The notes beneath the pieces were generated by a model that saw only the letters and a list, made by a program, of their open reading frames with translations, was not told where the DNA came from and made no database searches. Positions 7,536-16,217 of a stretch of DNA of 64,000 nt are shown here, one piece after another. The stretch is from contig JAIQFN010000062.1 in the NCBI GenBank assembly GCA_020073265.1, forward strand, positions 1 to 64,000. The letters are read 5' to 3'. A program made the translations under genes and the position numbers. The stretch comes from Terriglobia bacterium (GTDB taxonomy: Bacteria > Acidobacteriota > Terriglobia > Bryobacterales > Bryobacteraceae). How positions within the stretch are numbered: the first letter of the stretch is position 1; every line of letters begins with the position of its first letter.

Positions 7536-8726
7536 ATGCATAGACACGGGCATCCGCATACGCATCCGACGCGGCGGGATTTCTTCGCCAACCTGCTCCA
7601 CGGCGCGCTGGCTGGCGCGGGCGTTCTCGAGATCGCGCGCTATCGCGCCGCCTGGGCCCAGTCGCTCGCTCCCACCGCCGCCTCAGGACTGTTCGAGATT
7701 CAGAAAGTCGCCGAAGACGTCTTCTTCGCGCAGGCCCGGCCGTGGGCGCTGCCTAATTCGAATGCCGCAGTCTTTGTGAACACGTCCGACGTGCTGGTGG
7801 TGGACGCTCACTCGCATCCCGCCGCGGCGGCCGCGCTGATCGCTCAGATCAAGAGCGAAATAACGGCCAAGCCGGTGCGCTACGTGGTGGACACGCACTT
7901 TCATTTCGACCACACGCAGGGCAACCGCGCTTATCTGAACACCGGAAACAAAGTAGACATCGTGGCGAGCAAGACCACCAAGCAGCTCATGGCGCAGTTG
8001 CTGGCGCCGCGGTTGAAGGCGGCGCTCGATCCGGCCAGTCCGGGGCCGCGCGGGTCTGAACAGGTCGCCCGGCAACTCGAAGACTTGCGGCAACGCGCCG
8101 GCAAATCCACTGCCGCGGCCGAGAAGGCGCAACTCGATCAGCGCATCGGACAACTGGAGTCGTTCGCGGCCGAGATGAAAGATTTCGAGCCGGCGCTGCC
8201 CACCATCACGTTCGACAAGACGCACGTCATCAAGGAAAAAGGATACGAGCTGCATCTGGAGTTTCACGGCCTGGCGCACACCGCCGGAGACATCGTCGTG
8301 TTCTGCCCGCAAAAGCGCGTGATTGCGAGCGGCGACGCGATTCACCCGGGATTCCCGACCTTTTTGGATGCCTATCCGGAACCGTGGCCGAAGACCATCG
8401 ACTCGGTTGCCAGGCTTCCGTTCGACCACACGCTGCCCGGACACGGCCGCGTCCAGCACGATCGCAAGGACATGACCGGCCAGCGCAACTACATCGAGGA
8501 GTTGACCGAGAAGGTGATCGCAGGCAAGAAGGCTGGGCAGTCGGTGGCCGAGTTGCAGCGCAGCATCACGATGGCGTCGCTGAAGTCGCTGCACGTGGAC
8601 GGCTACTCGATCGCCGCGACGCCCGAGGCCATGGAGCGCGGCGTGCGGAACAACATCGACGACATGTACGACCGGGTGGAGAAGGTGACGTTCACCGGAA
8701 GCGAGCCGCTGCGTCTGCGGACGTAG
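7536..8726 (+). CDS. Tat-exported metallo-beta-lactamase-fold hydrolase
   Basis: A 396-residue protein with a His-rich N-terminus and a twin-arginine signal (TRRDFFANLL, Arg13-Arg14, then a hydrophobic stretch to about residue 40), implying export in a folded, metal-loaded state. The zinc motif THFHFDH places ligands at H121, H123, D125 and H126; HTAGDIV, ASGDAIHPG and LPGHGR supply the remaining ligands. A charged helical insertion near 165-210 separates the first motif from the rest. The substrate is unknown. The His-rich leader, with five His in ten residues, is unusual for a Tat signal and could bind metal. Confidence 0.83.
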   Translation: MHRHGHPHTHPTRRDFFANLLHGALAGAGVLEIARYRAAWAQSLAPTAASGLFEIQKVAEDVFFAQARPWALPNSNAAVFVNTSDVLVVDAHSHPAAAAALIAQIKSEITAKPVRYVVDTHFHFDHTQGNRAYLNTGNKVDIVASKTTKQLMAQLLAPRLKAALDPASPGPRGSEQVARQLEDLRQRAGKSTAAAEKAQLDQRIGQLESFAAEMKDFEPALPTITFDKTHVIKEKGYELHLEFHGLAHTAGDIVVFCPQKRVIASGDAIHPGFPTFLDAYPEPWPKTIDSVARLPFDHTLPGHGRVQHDRKDMTGQRNYIEELTEKVIAGKKAGQSVAELQRSITMASLKSLHVDGYSIAATPEAMERGVRNNIDDMYDRVEKVTFTGSEPLRLRT

Positions 8727-8731
8727 ACTTC

Positions 8732-8896
8732 ATGGAACCGGAAGAGCAATTCCCGCAACCCGAGTACAGCGAAGACGGCGTCGATCTTTCGCTGATCCGC
8801 TGGATGCTCTCGCTCACACCGGCCGAGCGGCTGGAAGTGCTGGAGCAGAGCGCCGACGAGATTCTCTCGATTCGTGAGTTGAATGCCCGAAAATAG
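8732..8896 (+). CDS. 54-residue antitoxin-like protein
   Basis: A short acidic protein with a helical core VDLSLIRWMLSLTPAERLEV and an ending ILSIRELNARK. The nucleotidyltransferase-fold gene overlaps its last 14 bases, an arrangement typical of small regulator/effector pairs. I recall similar LTPAERL peptides next to nucleotidyltransferases in other genomes. It could be the antitoxin or a target-recruiting partner. The assignment rests on size, overlap and partner, since the peptide itself has no named domain that I know. Confidence 0.55.
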   Translation: MEPEEQFPQPEYSEDGVDLSLIRWMLSLTPAERLEVLEQSADEILSIRELNARK

Positions 8897-9377
8897 GTTT
8901 GCCTCGCGGCTTCGCCCACTTTGCGAGAGCGGTGTTGACTTCATACTGGTGGGCGGCGTCGCAGCTGTCTTGAATGGCGCTCCGACCAACACGTTTGATG
9001 TCGACATCGTGCATTCGCGTGATACTAACAACATCGAGCGGCTACTTGCCATCCTTGAATCGCTGGACGCAGTCTCGCGCATCCAGCCGGAACGCCGGCT
9101 CAAGCCCGCAGCCAGTCATTTAATGGGATCCGGTCACCTGAACCTGATCACGCGCTATGGTCCTCTGGACGTACTATGCACCATAGGCGACAATCTCGCC
9201 TATGAGGATCTTTTGCCTCACTCGCACGAGATGGATATCGGCGGCGGCCTGCGAGTCCGCGTGCTGGACCTCGAGACGCTGATCGCGATCAAGGAGCGCG
9301 TCGGCGGCGAAAAAGATCGCGCTGTTCTTCCGATCCTCCGGCGGACGCTCGAGGAGAAGCGCAAGCTCGGTCAGTAA
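8883..9377 (+). CDS. nucleotidyltransferase-fold protein (AbiEii/DUF6036-like)
   Basis: A 164-residue protein with a minimal polymerase-beta-type fold: GG24-25 in ILVGGVAAVLNGAPTNTFDV, followed by the metal-binding FDVDI (Asp39, Asp41). The C-terminal LETLIAIKERVGGEKDRA helix, ending in a Lys-Asp pair, is characteristic of AbiEii-type nucleotidyltransferases, which transfer nucleotides to tRNA or protein targets in several toxin-antitoxin systems. It overlaps the 54-residue gene by 14 bases and overlaps the convergent aldolase gene by 7 bases at its 3' end. The toxin role is inference from family and context. Confidence 0.72.
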   Translation: MPENRFASRLRPLCESGVDFILVGGVAAVLNGAPTNTFDVDIVHSRDTNNIERLLAILESLDAVSRIQPERRLKPAASHLMGSGHLNLITRYGPLDVLCTIGDNLAYEDLLPHSHEMDIGGGLRVRVLDLETLIAIKERVGGEKDRAVLPILRRTLEEKRKLGQ

Positions 9378-10327
9378 GGCATTTGCCGCTTGGTGTATTT
9401 CCGCCCGATCTCGGCGGCTTGCGGGCTGGCTGGGCCGATCATGACGCCTTCCTTGATCATGTCGATCACGTTGCGCGGGTTCATGGTGTTCAGGAAGAAA
9501 ATCTTGTTCCCCTTGCACGCCGCGAAAACTTTGGCGCGCGCGGCCTGCATCCGTGGATCATTCTCCGCGTTTGGGCCTCGCACTCCGAGCGAAAGCGCCA
9601 TGTCGCCGGGTCCCCACTCGGCGAAGGCAATCCCCGGAACCTTCAAGTTCTCTTCCGCATTAGCGAGCGCGTACTTGTCTTCCAGTTTCAAGCCCAGCAG
9701 CAGCTCGCCATCGGGATTGAGCGGCCAAGCGTCGGCTTTGTCCCAGTACTCCTGCTCGGAAATGCCCCAGATCTTCGCCGCGGTCGGTGCGCCATGCACG
9801 CCGCGACGCCCCTCGTTGATTCCGTGGCCGACTCCCTGTTTGTGGATGGGGAAGCGCACCGCTTCGACAAACGCGCGCACCGCGCCGGGAGTGTCTGCGT
9901 GGGTCAGCAAAACGCCATGAACGCCGGTGGCGAGCACCTGCTGGAACATCCAGGCGTTGGCGCGAACCGTGGCTTCATCGGTGCCGTTGACTGGAACATT
10001 GACGATCACCGCGGGCGTGCGATGGCCGCTCTTGGTCGGACCGCCCGCCACCAGACCCCGCATGTAGTCGGCGAGTCCCTTGACGTCGAACGGCGCGTGC
10101 TCCATGTCGTAGCTGATGTAGTCGGCGTAAGTCTGCGCATCTTTGACGCCCTGTTCGTAAGTGCCCTCGGTGCCGGAATGCGAGCCGGTGTAGTAAATCG
10201 GCTGGCCCTGTTCCAGCAACTCGATGGCGCGGTTGATGTGCTTGGGCTTGGGCGCATCGGCCAGCATGCTGGCGACGCCGAACACCACAGCGAGGCAAGC
10301 GACGAAGGAAAGTGCGGCGTTCTTCAT
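9371..10327 (-). CDS. exported HpcH/HpaI aldolase-family protein
   Basis: A 318-residue protein with an N-terminal signal-like segment (residues 3-24) followed by an HpaI-type TIM barrel. The DMEHAPFD motif (Asp74-Glu76-His77), LGLKLEDK with the metal-ligand Glu, and GPGDMALSLG match the class II aldolase/citrate lyase beta family, which cleaves or forms C-C bonds using pyruvate enolates. Cytoplasmic pathway enzymes normally lack signals, so export is odd. The gene follows the PQQ dehydrogenase gene by 11 bases and is probably co-transcribed with it, suggesting a periplasmic oxidation and cleavage route. Confidence 0.72.
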   Translation of the reverse strand: MKNAALSFVACLAVVFGVASMLADAPKPKHINRAIELLEQGQPIYYTGSHSGTEGTYEQGVKDAQTYADYISYDMEHAPFDVKGLADYMRGLVAGGPTKSGHRTPAVIVNVPVNGTDEATVRANAWMFQQVLATGVHGVLLTHADTPGAVRAFVEAVRFPIHKQGVGHGINEGRRGVHGAPTAAKIWGISEQEYWDKADAWPLNPDGELLLGLKLEDKYALANAEENLKVPGIAFAEWGPGDMALSLGVRGPNAENDPRMQAARAKVFAACKGNKIFFLNTMNPRNVIDMIKEGVMIGPASPQAAEIGRKYTKRQMPY

Positions 10328-10338
10328 CGGTCGCCTCC

Positions 10339-12498
10339 TTACTCCAGCGCGAACGCGTTCACGCCCGAACTCACGATCACTACGTACTGTTTGCCGTTCT
10401 TCGCCACGTAGGTCATCGGATTGGTGTGGCCTTCGGCATCCAGCTTGGTCTCCCAGAGCAGCTTGCCGGTGCGCGAGTCGAACGACCGGAAGCGCGCGTC
10501 GTTGGTGCCGGCGATGAACACCACGCCGCCCGCGGTGGCGATGCTCCCGCCTTGTCCGAACGCGCCGGTGTTGTGCATGCCCTTGGCTTCCAACTCGTCA
10601 CTCGATCCGAGCGGCACCTTCCAGGCGATCTCGCCCGTGTTGGCGTTCACCGCCGTCAAGTGCGACCAGGGCGGCTGCTGGCAAGGAAGCTGGTTGGAAG
10701 GATCCCAGAAGCGCGAGTAGAACGTGCCGCGGCCCGGCAGCGGCGTGGTGCGGCGATATGCCACCAGGTCGCCTTCGGGCGATTTGTCCAGCCTTCCCAA
10801 GCCAGCCACATCGCGCGTGTTCACGAACACGTAGTGCAGCGCCGGGTCCACCGAGACGCCGCCATAGTTCGGGCCGCCCTGCTGGCCGGAAAAAATCACG
10901 CGATATTCGGTGCTGCTGTACGGCGTGTAGGGCCCCAGGTTGTGGATGCCGCCGATTTTCTCCACCAGGTCGCGGCAGAATTTCTCATGCTCCGGCTCGC
11001 CGGTGAACACTTCGTCGGGCTTGATGCTCAAGCGCGCCAGCGGCGGAGGCTTCACCGGAAACGGCTGCGTCGGCCAGCTGTGCTCGCCAGGTATGTCGCT
11101 CTGCGGCACCGGGCGCTCTTCCACCGGATAGATCGACTTGCCGGTTTCGCGATCCAGGAAAAACATCAGCGAAGCTTTCGAAACCGCCACCAGCGCCGGA
11201 ATGGTCTTGCCGTTCTGCACGACGTCGATCAGCGCGGGAGCGGCTTCGGCGTCCAGGTCCCACATATCGTGATGCGTGATCTGAAAATACCAGCGCAGCT
11301 TGCCGGTGGCGGCATCGAGCGCGACAATCGACGACGAGAACAGATTCTGACCGGGCCGTCCGCCGCCGTAGTATTGCGGAGCGGGCTGGCCGATCGGAAC
11401 GAAGATCAGTCCGCGTTGCGCGTCAATGGTAATCAAGCCCCAGTTGGCGGGCGAACCGACGTGCTCGTAAGCGTCCTTGGGCCAGGTTTCGTAGCCCAGC
11501 TCGCCCGGGTGCGGCAGCGTGTGGAAGGTCCAGACCAGCTTGCCGCTGTGAACGTCCCAGGCGCGCAGATACTGGAAAGGTCCGTCGGGATTGTCTTCCT
11601 GGCCCGAAGAACCGGTGATGATCAGGTCCTTGTAGATGGCTCCGGGCGAGCTCATGCGATACGGCATGGTGGGATATTTTTCGGTGACTCCGATGCGCAG
11701 ATTCACGGCGCCCTCGTTGCCGAATCCCGGGACGGGCTTTCCAGTCTCGGCGTTGAGCGCGATCAGGCGCCCATCGCTCGATCCGGCGAAGATCTGCGGC
11801 GGAGTCTGAGAATCACCCGGCCAGAAGGAAACGCCACGGATCGGCGCGCCCGCTTTTCCCAGATCGTATTTCCAGATTTCGCGACCGGTATCGGCTTCGA
11901 GGGCGACCACGGAATGCTGGGCGGTGGGAGTGAACAGGACATTTCCGACTACGATGGGCACGGCCTCGGTGGGTGGAATCACGCGCCGATTGCCGGGCAA
12001 ATCCCCGACGCTCTTGTCGATGCCGTACTGCCAGGCGAGCTTGATCCCGGCGACGTTCTTGGCGTTGATCTGCGAGAGCGGAGAATAGCGCTGGCCGCCC
12101 TCGTCGCGGCCGTAAGCCGGCCAATCGTTGCGCGCGTCGAGCTTCAGAGAGACGGTCTTCGATTCGGACTTGGGTGCCGCGACAGCGGCCGGCTTGGCTT
12201 CCGCGGACTTGGGAGCGGGAGCCGCCTTGCCAAAATACTTGGTCAGGTACGCGACGATTTTCTTGAAATCGTCCTCGGTGCCTTCGGCTCCGCGCGAGGC
12301 CATGGTGTCCACTACCTTTCGCCACTCCTCCTCGGTGCGATTGGTGTCCACCGCGGTTTCCAGGCCATGACATGCGGCGCACACGTTCTGGACCAGGTCC
12401 TTGCCTTCGCCGTCCGGCAGCTTGACCTGGGCCGAGGCCAGGGAAGCCGCGGCAAGGGGAAGAAGCCAGAAGCCGATTGTTCGAGACGCGTTGCTCAT
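10339..12498 (-). CDS. PQQ-dependent quinohaemoprotein dehydrogenase
   Basis: A 719-residue periplasmic oxidoreductase. Residues 1-23 form a signal peptide; residues 30-90 are a cytochrome c domain with haem site CAACH at 40-44; after a Pro/Ala/Lys-rich linker the eight-bladed PQQ propeller begins at NDWPAYGRDEGGQRYSPL and runs to the C-terminus, with repeated LDAATGKLRWYF-like blades. It should oxidise an alcohol or sugar and pass electrons through the haem. In classical type II quinohaemoproteins the cytochrome is C-terminal; here it is N-terminal. The substrate cannot be deduced. The exported aldolase gene lies directly downstream. Confidence 0.87.
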   Translation of the reverse strand: MSNASRTIGFWLLPLAAASLASAQVKLPDGEGKDLVQNVCAACHGLETAVDTNRTEEEWRKVVDTMASRGAEGTEDDFKKIVAYLTKYFGKAAPAPKSAEAKPAAVAAPKSESKTVSLKLDARNDWPAYGRDEGGQRYSPLSQINAKNVAGIKLAWQYGIDKSVGDLPGNRRVIPPTEAVPIVVGNVLFTPTAQHSVVALEADTGREIWKYDLGKAGAPIRGVSFWPGDSQTPPQIFAGSSDGRLIALNAETGKPVPGFGNEGAVNLRIGVTEKYPTMPYRMSSPGAIYKDLIITGSSGQEDNPDGPFQYLRAWDVHSGKLVWTFHTLPHPGELGYETWPKDAYEHVGSPANWGLITIDAQRGLIFVPIGQPAPQYYGGGRPGQNLFSSSIVALDAATGKLRWYFQITHHDMWDLDAEAAPALIDVVQNGKTIPALVAVSKASLMFFLDRETGKSIYPVEERPVPQSDIPGEHSWPTQPFPVKPPPLARLSIKPDEVFTGEPEHEKFCRDLVEKIGGIHNLGPYTPYSSTEYRVIFSGQQGGPNYGGVSVDPALHYVFVNTRDVAGLGRLDKSPEGDLVAYRRTTPLPGRGTFYSRFWDPSNQLPCQQPPWSHLTAVNANTGEIAWKVPLGSSDELEAKGMHNTGAFGQGGSIATAGGVVFIAGTNDARFRSFDSRTGKLLWETKLDAEGHTNPMTYVAKNGKQYVVIVSSGVNAFALE

Positions 12499-12579
12499 GA
12501 AAGGATTATATACAAGCGCGAGTACTTTTTCGGGGTTTAGTCAGCGGCGCTGTACAAGAGGCCGCTCGAAAACCGATGC

Positions 12580-12616
12580 GTTCGCAGGAGTGCGAACACG
12601 GCACGCAGGAGTGCGT
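12580..12616. repeat. tandem short hairpins sharing CGCAGGAGTGCG
   Basis: Two perfect hairpins lie 5 bases apart: GTTCGCA-GGAG-TGCGAAC (12580-12597) and ACGCA-GGAG-TGCGT (12603-12616). Both contain CGCAGGAGTGCG. They lie 13-49 bases beyond the stop of the minus-strand gene at 12629, so they may terminate or protect that transcript, though no T-run follows. Confidence 0.55.
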
Positions 12617-12628
12617 TGCGCCTCGTTC

Positions 12629-13516
12629 CTACTTGCTGCCCGCCGAGGCCGGCTTGACGTCCACCTTGACGTGGCCGTTGGTCCAGCAGCACTGGAATCC
12701 GCCGCCACCGCCGACGCCCGAGGCATCGTTGATGACCACGTACAAGGTGTATTGGCCCGGCTCGACGAAGGTCACGCTGGTGGTCGCCTTGCCCGCGACT
12801 TTAGTTCCGGCCGGCAGCTTGCCTTCGGTCTTTTCCACCGCGGGCTTGGCGTTCGAGAAAACCACGTCGGCGGGTCCGCGCAGCATGGTCCAAGTAACCG
12901 TGATCGGAGTGCGGGGCGGAAGACGGCCGGGCGAGTAGACGTTGTCATCGGCGACCCAGACCGTGATCGGAAGCGGAACGCCCACCGTCGCCGTGCGCGT
13001 TGTCACCACCGGCCGCGGGCCTTGGATGGAAGGCCCATTTTCCTCGAAGCTCTGAAAACTCAGATAGGGCGGCGTGTTGCTGATGGCGTCGATCATGGGA
13101 GCGATCTCCCACAGCGGATTCAGTCCGGCTGGAATCTTATTGGTCTGGGCGTTGGCGGTCAGCGTCCAGGTGATCTCTTTGTCGCCGAAATCCGCCGGAA
13201 CGATCACCACGAACGGTCCCCAACCTCGGTTCGCGAGAAAGTGCGTAGGCTGGCCGCGATCCGGCCCGCCGGGGTCGATGTGGTTGTTCGGTCCGATCGG
13301 AATATCCACCACTTCCTTGGTATTGCGATTGAAGTAGCCCAGCATGATGCTGAAGGTTCCGTCGGGGTTCTTGAACCAGCCTTCGAAAGCGGGCGTGACG
13401 CCCTGGCCGGCATCGTGCGTCGGCTCGGCGCCCAAGCGTTGCGCCCATGCGGACGCGCAACTCGCCAGCATCAGCGCGACACACGGAGCCACTCGTCTCC
13501 ATCCCTGCGCTTGCAT
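12629..13516 (-). CDS. secreted hypothetical protein with beta-sandwich-like domain
   Basis: A 295-residue protein with a signal peptide ending near CASAWA. The mature part begins with a WFKNPDGTFSIMLGYFNRN segment and closes with a domain resembling an Ig-like/PKD-type fold (TVGVPLPITVWVADD, TSVTFVEPGQYTLYVVINDA) and a GGGGGFQCCW motif. It is probably periplasmic or outer-membrane associated. ATG 13516 is chosen because a CAGGA site is well spaced before it; ATG 13525 is an alternative. It lies between the haem/copper protein gene (63-base gap) and the PQQ dehydrogenase, suggesting a shared periplasmic function. No family name is known to me. Confidence 0.65.
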   Translation of the reverse strand: MQAQGWRRVAPCVALMLASCASAWAQRLGAEPTHDAGQGVTPAFEGWFKNPDGTFSIMLGYFNRNTKEVVDIPIGPNNHIDPGGPDRGQPTHFLANRGWGPFVVIVPADFGDKEITWTLTANAQTNKIPAGLNPLWEIAPMIDAISNTPPYLSFQSFEENGPSIQGPRPVVTTRTATVGVPLPITVWVADDNVYSPGRLPPRTPITVTWTMLRGPADVVFSNAKPAVEKTEGKLPAGTKVAGKATTSVTFVEPGQYTLYVVINDASGVGGGGGFQCCWTNGHVKVDVKPASAGSK

Positions 13517-13579
13517 AGAAAACATCCTGTTCTAGAAAGGAGCGGCCGCGATCAAAGGCCGCCGCCCCTGCAATTGCCG

Positions 13580-14950
13580 TTACTGCGCGCTGGCACGTCC
13601 ACGCGGCGCGGTGTCTTTCTTGTGCGTGGAGGCCCACTTCTCGTAGTCCTCGTCGGAAATATAGGTGACGTTGACCCAGGCGTGCGCCATCTCGTCGACG
13701 GTGCGGTCGCCGTAGCCCACCCACTGCCTCGAATCGGGATTGTTCTTGTTGGCGGTGGTATTGTCGTGCCATGCAGTGACGTGGACGATGGTGCCTTTCG
13801 GCAACACCGGCGCGGCGTCGTCGGTGTAGATGTAATTCGTCATCCAGTTGAAGTTGAACGCGCCGACATAGCTGATGGGCTGAATGGTGCCGTCCGGCAG
13901 AATGGCTTCAATCGCCATCGCCTTGCCACGCAGGTGCATGTGCGGCTGGAAGTTGCCGAGGATGGCGGGTTGCTTCAGCACGTGATAACCGTGATTCTCC
14001 GTGATCGTGTTGGGCGCGATGTCCAAGCGAGTCTCGGCGCCGAACCCGACCAGATAGGTGCGGTACTTGGGCTCTTCGCCCTTTGGATACAGCCACACAG
14101 CGAGCTGGACATCATCGGTGATCTTCTCGCCGACGGCGTGATAGTGGATGTCCCACCAGATGTGCGATCCGGGCAGCAGCAGCTTGCCGGTGTCGGGACG
14201 ATAGATATCGTAGTTCTTGCCGACGGCCCATTCCATCAGCGTGCCGGCTTCGTCCGGACCTCGCAGGTCGGAACCGCGCGCGTTCGGATTTTCGGGCGCA
14301 TCGGGATCATGCTGCACCAGGTGGGCCAGGGCATGATGCGTGATGCGGCGTCCGGCGGCGGTTCCCGGCTTCATCTCGACGGCTTTCACCCAGCGCGGCT
14401 CAGTGAGCGGGATGTTGGTCAGAGGGCGCCACCACTGGTCCTGACTCTGCGCGGGCATGGTGTAGAGGTCGGATTTGATGATCAGGTCGGGCGGGCGGCC
14501 GTACTCGCGGGCGAGCTGCCAGCCGTCGTCTTCGGGCCACTTCTTGGGAGCAGGCATGTCCTTGGGGTCGCCGGCCGGCGAACCGGAATCCACCCACTTC
14601 ACGATGGTCGCGATCTGCGCGTCGCTCAGCGACATGTCGTACTGGAATTTCTGGATTCCGACGGTCTTGTCGATGTGCCACGGCGGCATCTGCCGCGTGA
14701 CCACGCGTTCCTCGATGGCTTTCGCCCAGGGCCGCGACTCTACATAAGTGATCAGCGACATGGGCGCCATCGAATCCTTGCGATGGCAGTTCTGGCACTT
14801 CTCCTGGAAAATTGGAGCGACGTCCTTGGTGAACGTAACCGGTTTGTCACCGAGCGAGGCGCCGAACGCCGGCCCCGAGAAAGTCAAAACGCCGAGAGCC
14901 ACCACGCTCATTCCCGCAGCCCGCCAACTGGTTTGGAACCTGGCTATCAT
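13580..14950 (-). CDS. cytochrome c fused to copper monooxygenase-like (PHM-type) domain
   Basis: A 456-residue exported protein. A signal (residues 1-30) is followed by a cytochrome c domain with CQNCH at 52-56 and distal MAPMSL/RQMPPW segments. The remainder resembles the type II ascorbate-dependent copper monooxygenase double-domain fold: His205-His206 in ITHHAL, His269/His271 in WDIHYH, His337/His339 in PHMHLRGK and Met370 in FNWM, the same set and order as the CuH and CuM ligands of peptidylglycine hydroxylating monooxygenase. The haem could replace ascorbate as electron donor. ATG 14950 follows a GGAGGG site. It is divergent from a PAL-like NHL gene. The substrate is unknown. Confidence 0.72.
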   Translation of the reverse strand: MIARFQTSWRAAGMSVVALGVLTFSGPAFGASLGDKPVTFTKDVAPIFQEKCQNCHRKDSMAPMSLITYVESRPWAKAIEERVVTRQMPPWHIDKTVGIQKFQYDMSLSDAQIATIVKWVDSGSPAGDPKDMPAPKKWPEDDGWQLAREYGRPPDLIIKSDLYTMPAQSQDQWWRPLTNIPLTEPRWVKAVEMKPGTAAGRRITHHALAHLVQHDPDAPENPNARGSDLRGPDEAGTLMEWAVGKNYDIYRPDTGKLLLPGSHIWWDIHYHAVGEKITDDVQLAVWLYPKGEEPKYRTYLVGFGAETRLDIAPNTITENHGYHVLKQPAILGNFQPHMHLRGKAMAIEAILPDGTIQPISYVGAFNFNWMTNYIYTDDAAPVLPKGTIVHVTAWHDNTTANKNNPDSRQWVGYGDRTVDEMAHAWVNVTYISDEDYEKWASTHKKDTAPRGRASAQ

Positions 14951-15141
14951 TTCCAACCCTCCTGTCGTACACCACTCCTGATGCACCGATAAACAGTGTA
15001 TTCGGTTTCGGCCATTCATGTCAATGCAATCAACATGATAGTCGCTATTTACGTGACTTGCCACGTGGCCGCTGGGCGTCGCAGGGGGGTTGCCGGTTCC
15101 CGGATATTGCGATATGTTGAATGCTTCCCAGGAGGTCCACG

Positions 15142-16188
15142 ATGCCACATCGAAGCCGAGTCCGTTTCGCGCTGGCGCTAGCCGGCGTTTCCTTGATTGC
15201 CGTGTTGGGAGGCAGGCTCAACGCGCAGCCCAGCTACGCGCCTCCGAATGACGCGCCCAATCCGTTTCACACCGTTGCCGGCTGGGCGCAACTGCCCGAC
15301 GGGCGGAAGTGGGGATCGACCGCGGGCGTGGACGTCGGTTCCGACGGAAACATCTGGGCCTACGACCGCTGTGGAGCGAACAGTTGCGCCGACTCGCCGC
15401 TCGACCCGATCCTCGAATTCGACAAGTCCGGTAAAGTGATCCGCCACTTCGGCGCCGGACTGTTCGTGCAGCCGCACGGCTTCTATGTCGACAAGAGCGG
15501 CAACGTCTGGGTGACCGACGACCAGAAAACCAAGGACGGTAGCAAGGGACTCCAGGTTTTCAAGTTCAGTCCCGACGGAAAAATTCTGCTGACGCTCGGC
15601 AAGAAGGGCGTCTCCGGCACGGGTCCGGATGAATTCGGCGCTCCGACCGACGTGGTGGTGGCGCCGAACGGAGACATCTTCGTCTCCGACGGCCATGCGG
15701 GATGCAATTGCCCCAACGCCCGCATCGTGAAGTTCGACAAGAACGGAAAATTCATCAAGGAGTGGGGCAAGCAAGGCACCGGGCCGGGCGAGTTCGACGG
15801 ACCGCACGCGCTGGCGTTCGATTCCAAGGGCCGGCTGTTCGTGGGCGACCGCACCAACAATCGCATCCAGATCTTCGATCAGAACGGCAAGTTCATCGCC
15901 GAATGGAAGCAGTTCGGACGGCCCAGCGGGATCTTCATCACGCGCAACGACACGCTGTACGCGACCGACTCGGAATCGCGCGACCAGGACGGCTACGGAC
16001 ACAACCCGGGCTGTCATCGCGGGATTCGGATTGGCGCGATCAAGGACGGCAAGGTGACCGCGTTTATTCCCGACCCCGATCCGAAAGGCGGCTCGAGCAT
16101 CTCGGAAGGCGTGGCGGTGGATCACGACGGCAACGTCTACGGCGCGGAAGTTGGGCCGCGGGATTTGAAGAAGTACGTCAAGAATTGA
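15142..16188 (+). CDS. exported NHL-repeat propeller, PAL-like
   Basis: A 348-residue protein with a signal peptide ending near GGRLNAQ and about six NHL blades of the type FGAPTDVVVAPNGDIFVSDG. It resembles peptidyl-alpha-hydroxyglycine alpha-amidating lyase (PAL): His112 in VQPHGFYVD and His222 in GPHALAFD sit where I recall two of the three PAL zinc ligands, and GDRTNNRIQ resembles the PAL DRENGRIQ blade. The third ligand position reads SEGVAVD (no His), and the catalytic Tyr position appears to be His185. A perfect AGGAGG at 15130-15135 selects ATG 15142. It is divergent from the copper monooxygenase-like gene. Confidence 0.75.
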   Translation: MPHRSRVRFALALAGVSLIAVLGGRLNAQPSYAPPNDAPNPFHTVAGWAQLPDGRKWGSTAGVDVGSDGNIWAYDRCGANSCADSPLDPILEFDKSGKVIRHFGAGLFVQPHGFYVDKSGNVWVTDDQKTKDGSKGLQVFKFSPDGKILLTLGKKGVSGTGPDEFGAPTDVVVAPNGDIFVSDGHAGCNCPNARIVKFDKNGKFIKEWGKQGTGPGEFDGPHALAFDSKGRLFVGDRTNNRIQIFDQNGKFIAEWKQFGRPSGIFITRNDTLYATDSESRDQDGYGHNPGCHRGIRIGAIKDGKVTAFIPDPDPKGGSSISEGVAVDHDGNVYGAEVGPRDLKKYVKN

Positions 16189-16217
16189 ACGGCGGGTCAG
16201 TCCAGCGAGACACGCTG

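Noticed and set aside
10312-12540. A 742-codon plus-strand open frame
   Set aside because: It is antisense to the PQQ dehydrogenase, which has clear haem and propeller motifs; the antisense product shows none.
12401-14992. An 863-codon plus-strand open frame
   Set aside because: It is antisense to two exported proteins with signal peptides and metal motifs; the frame is a by-product of high GC.
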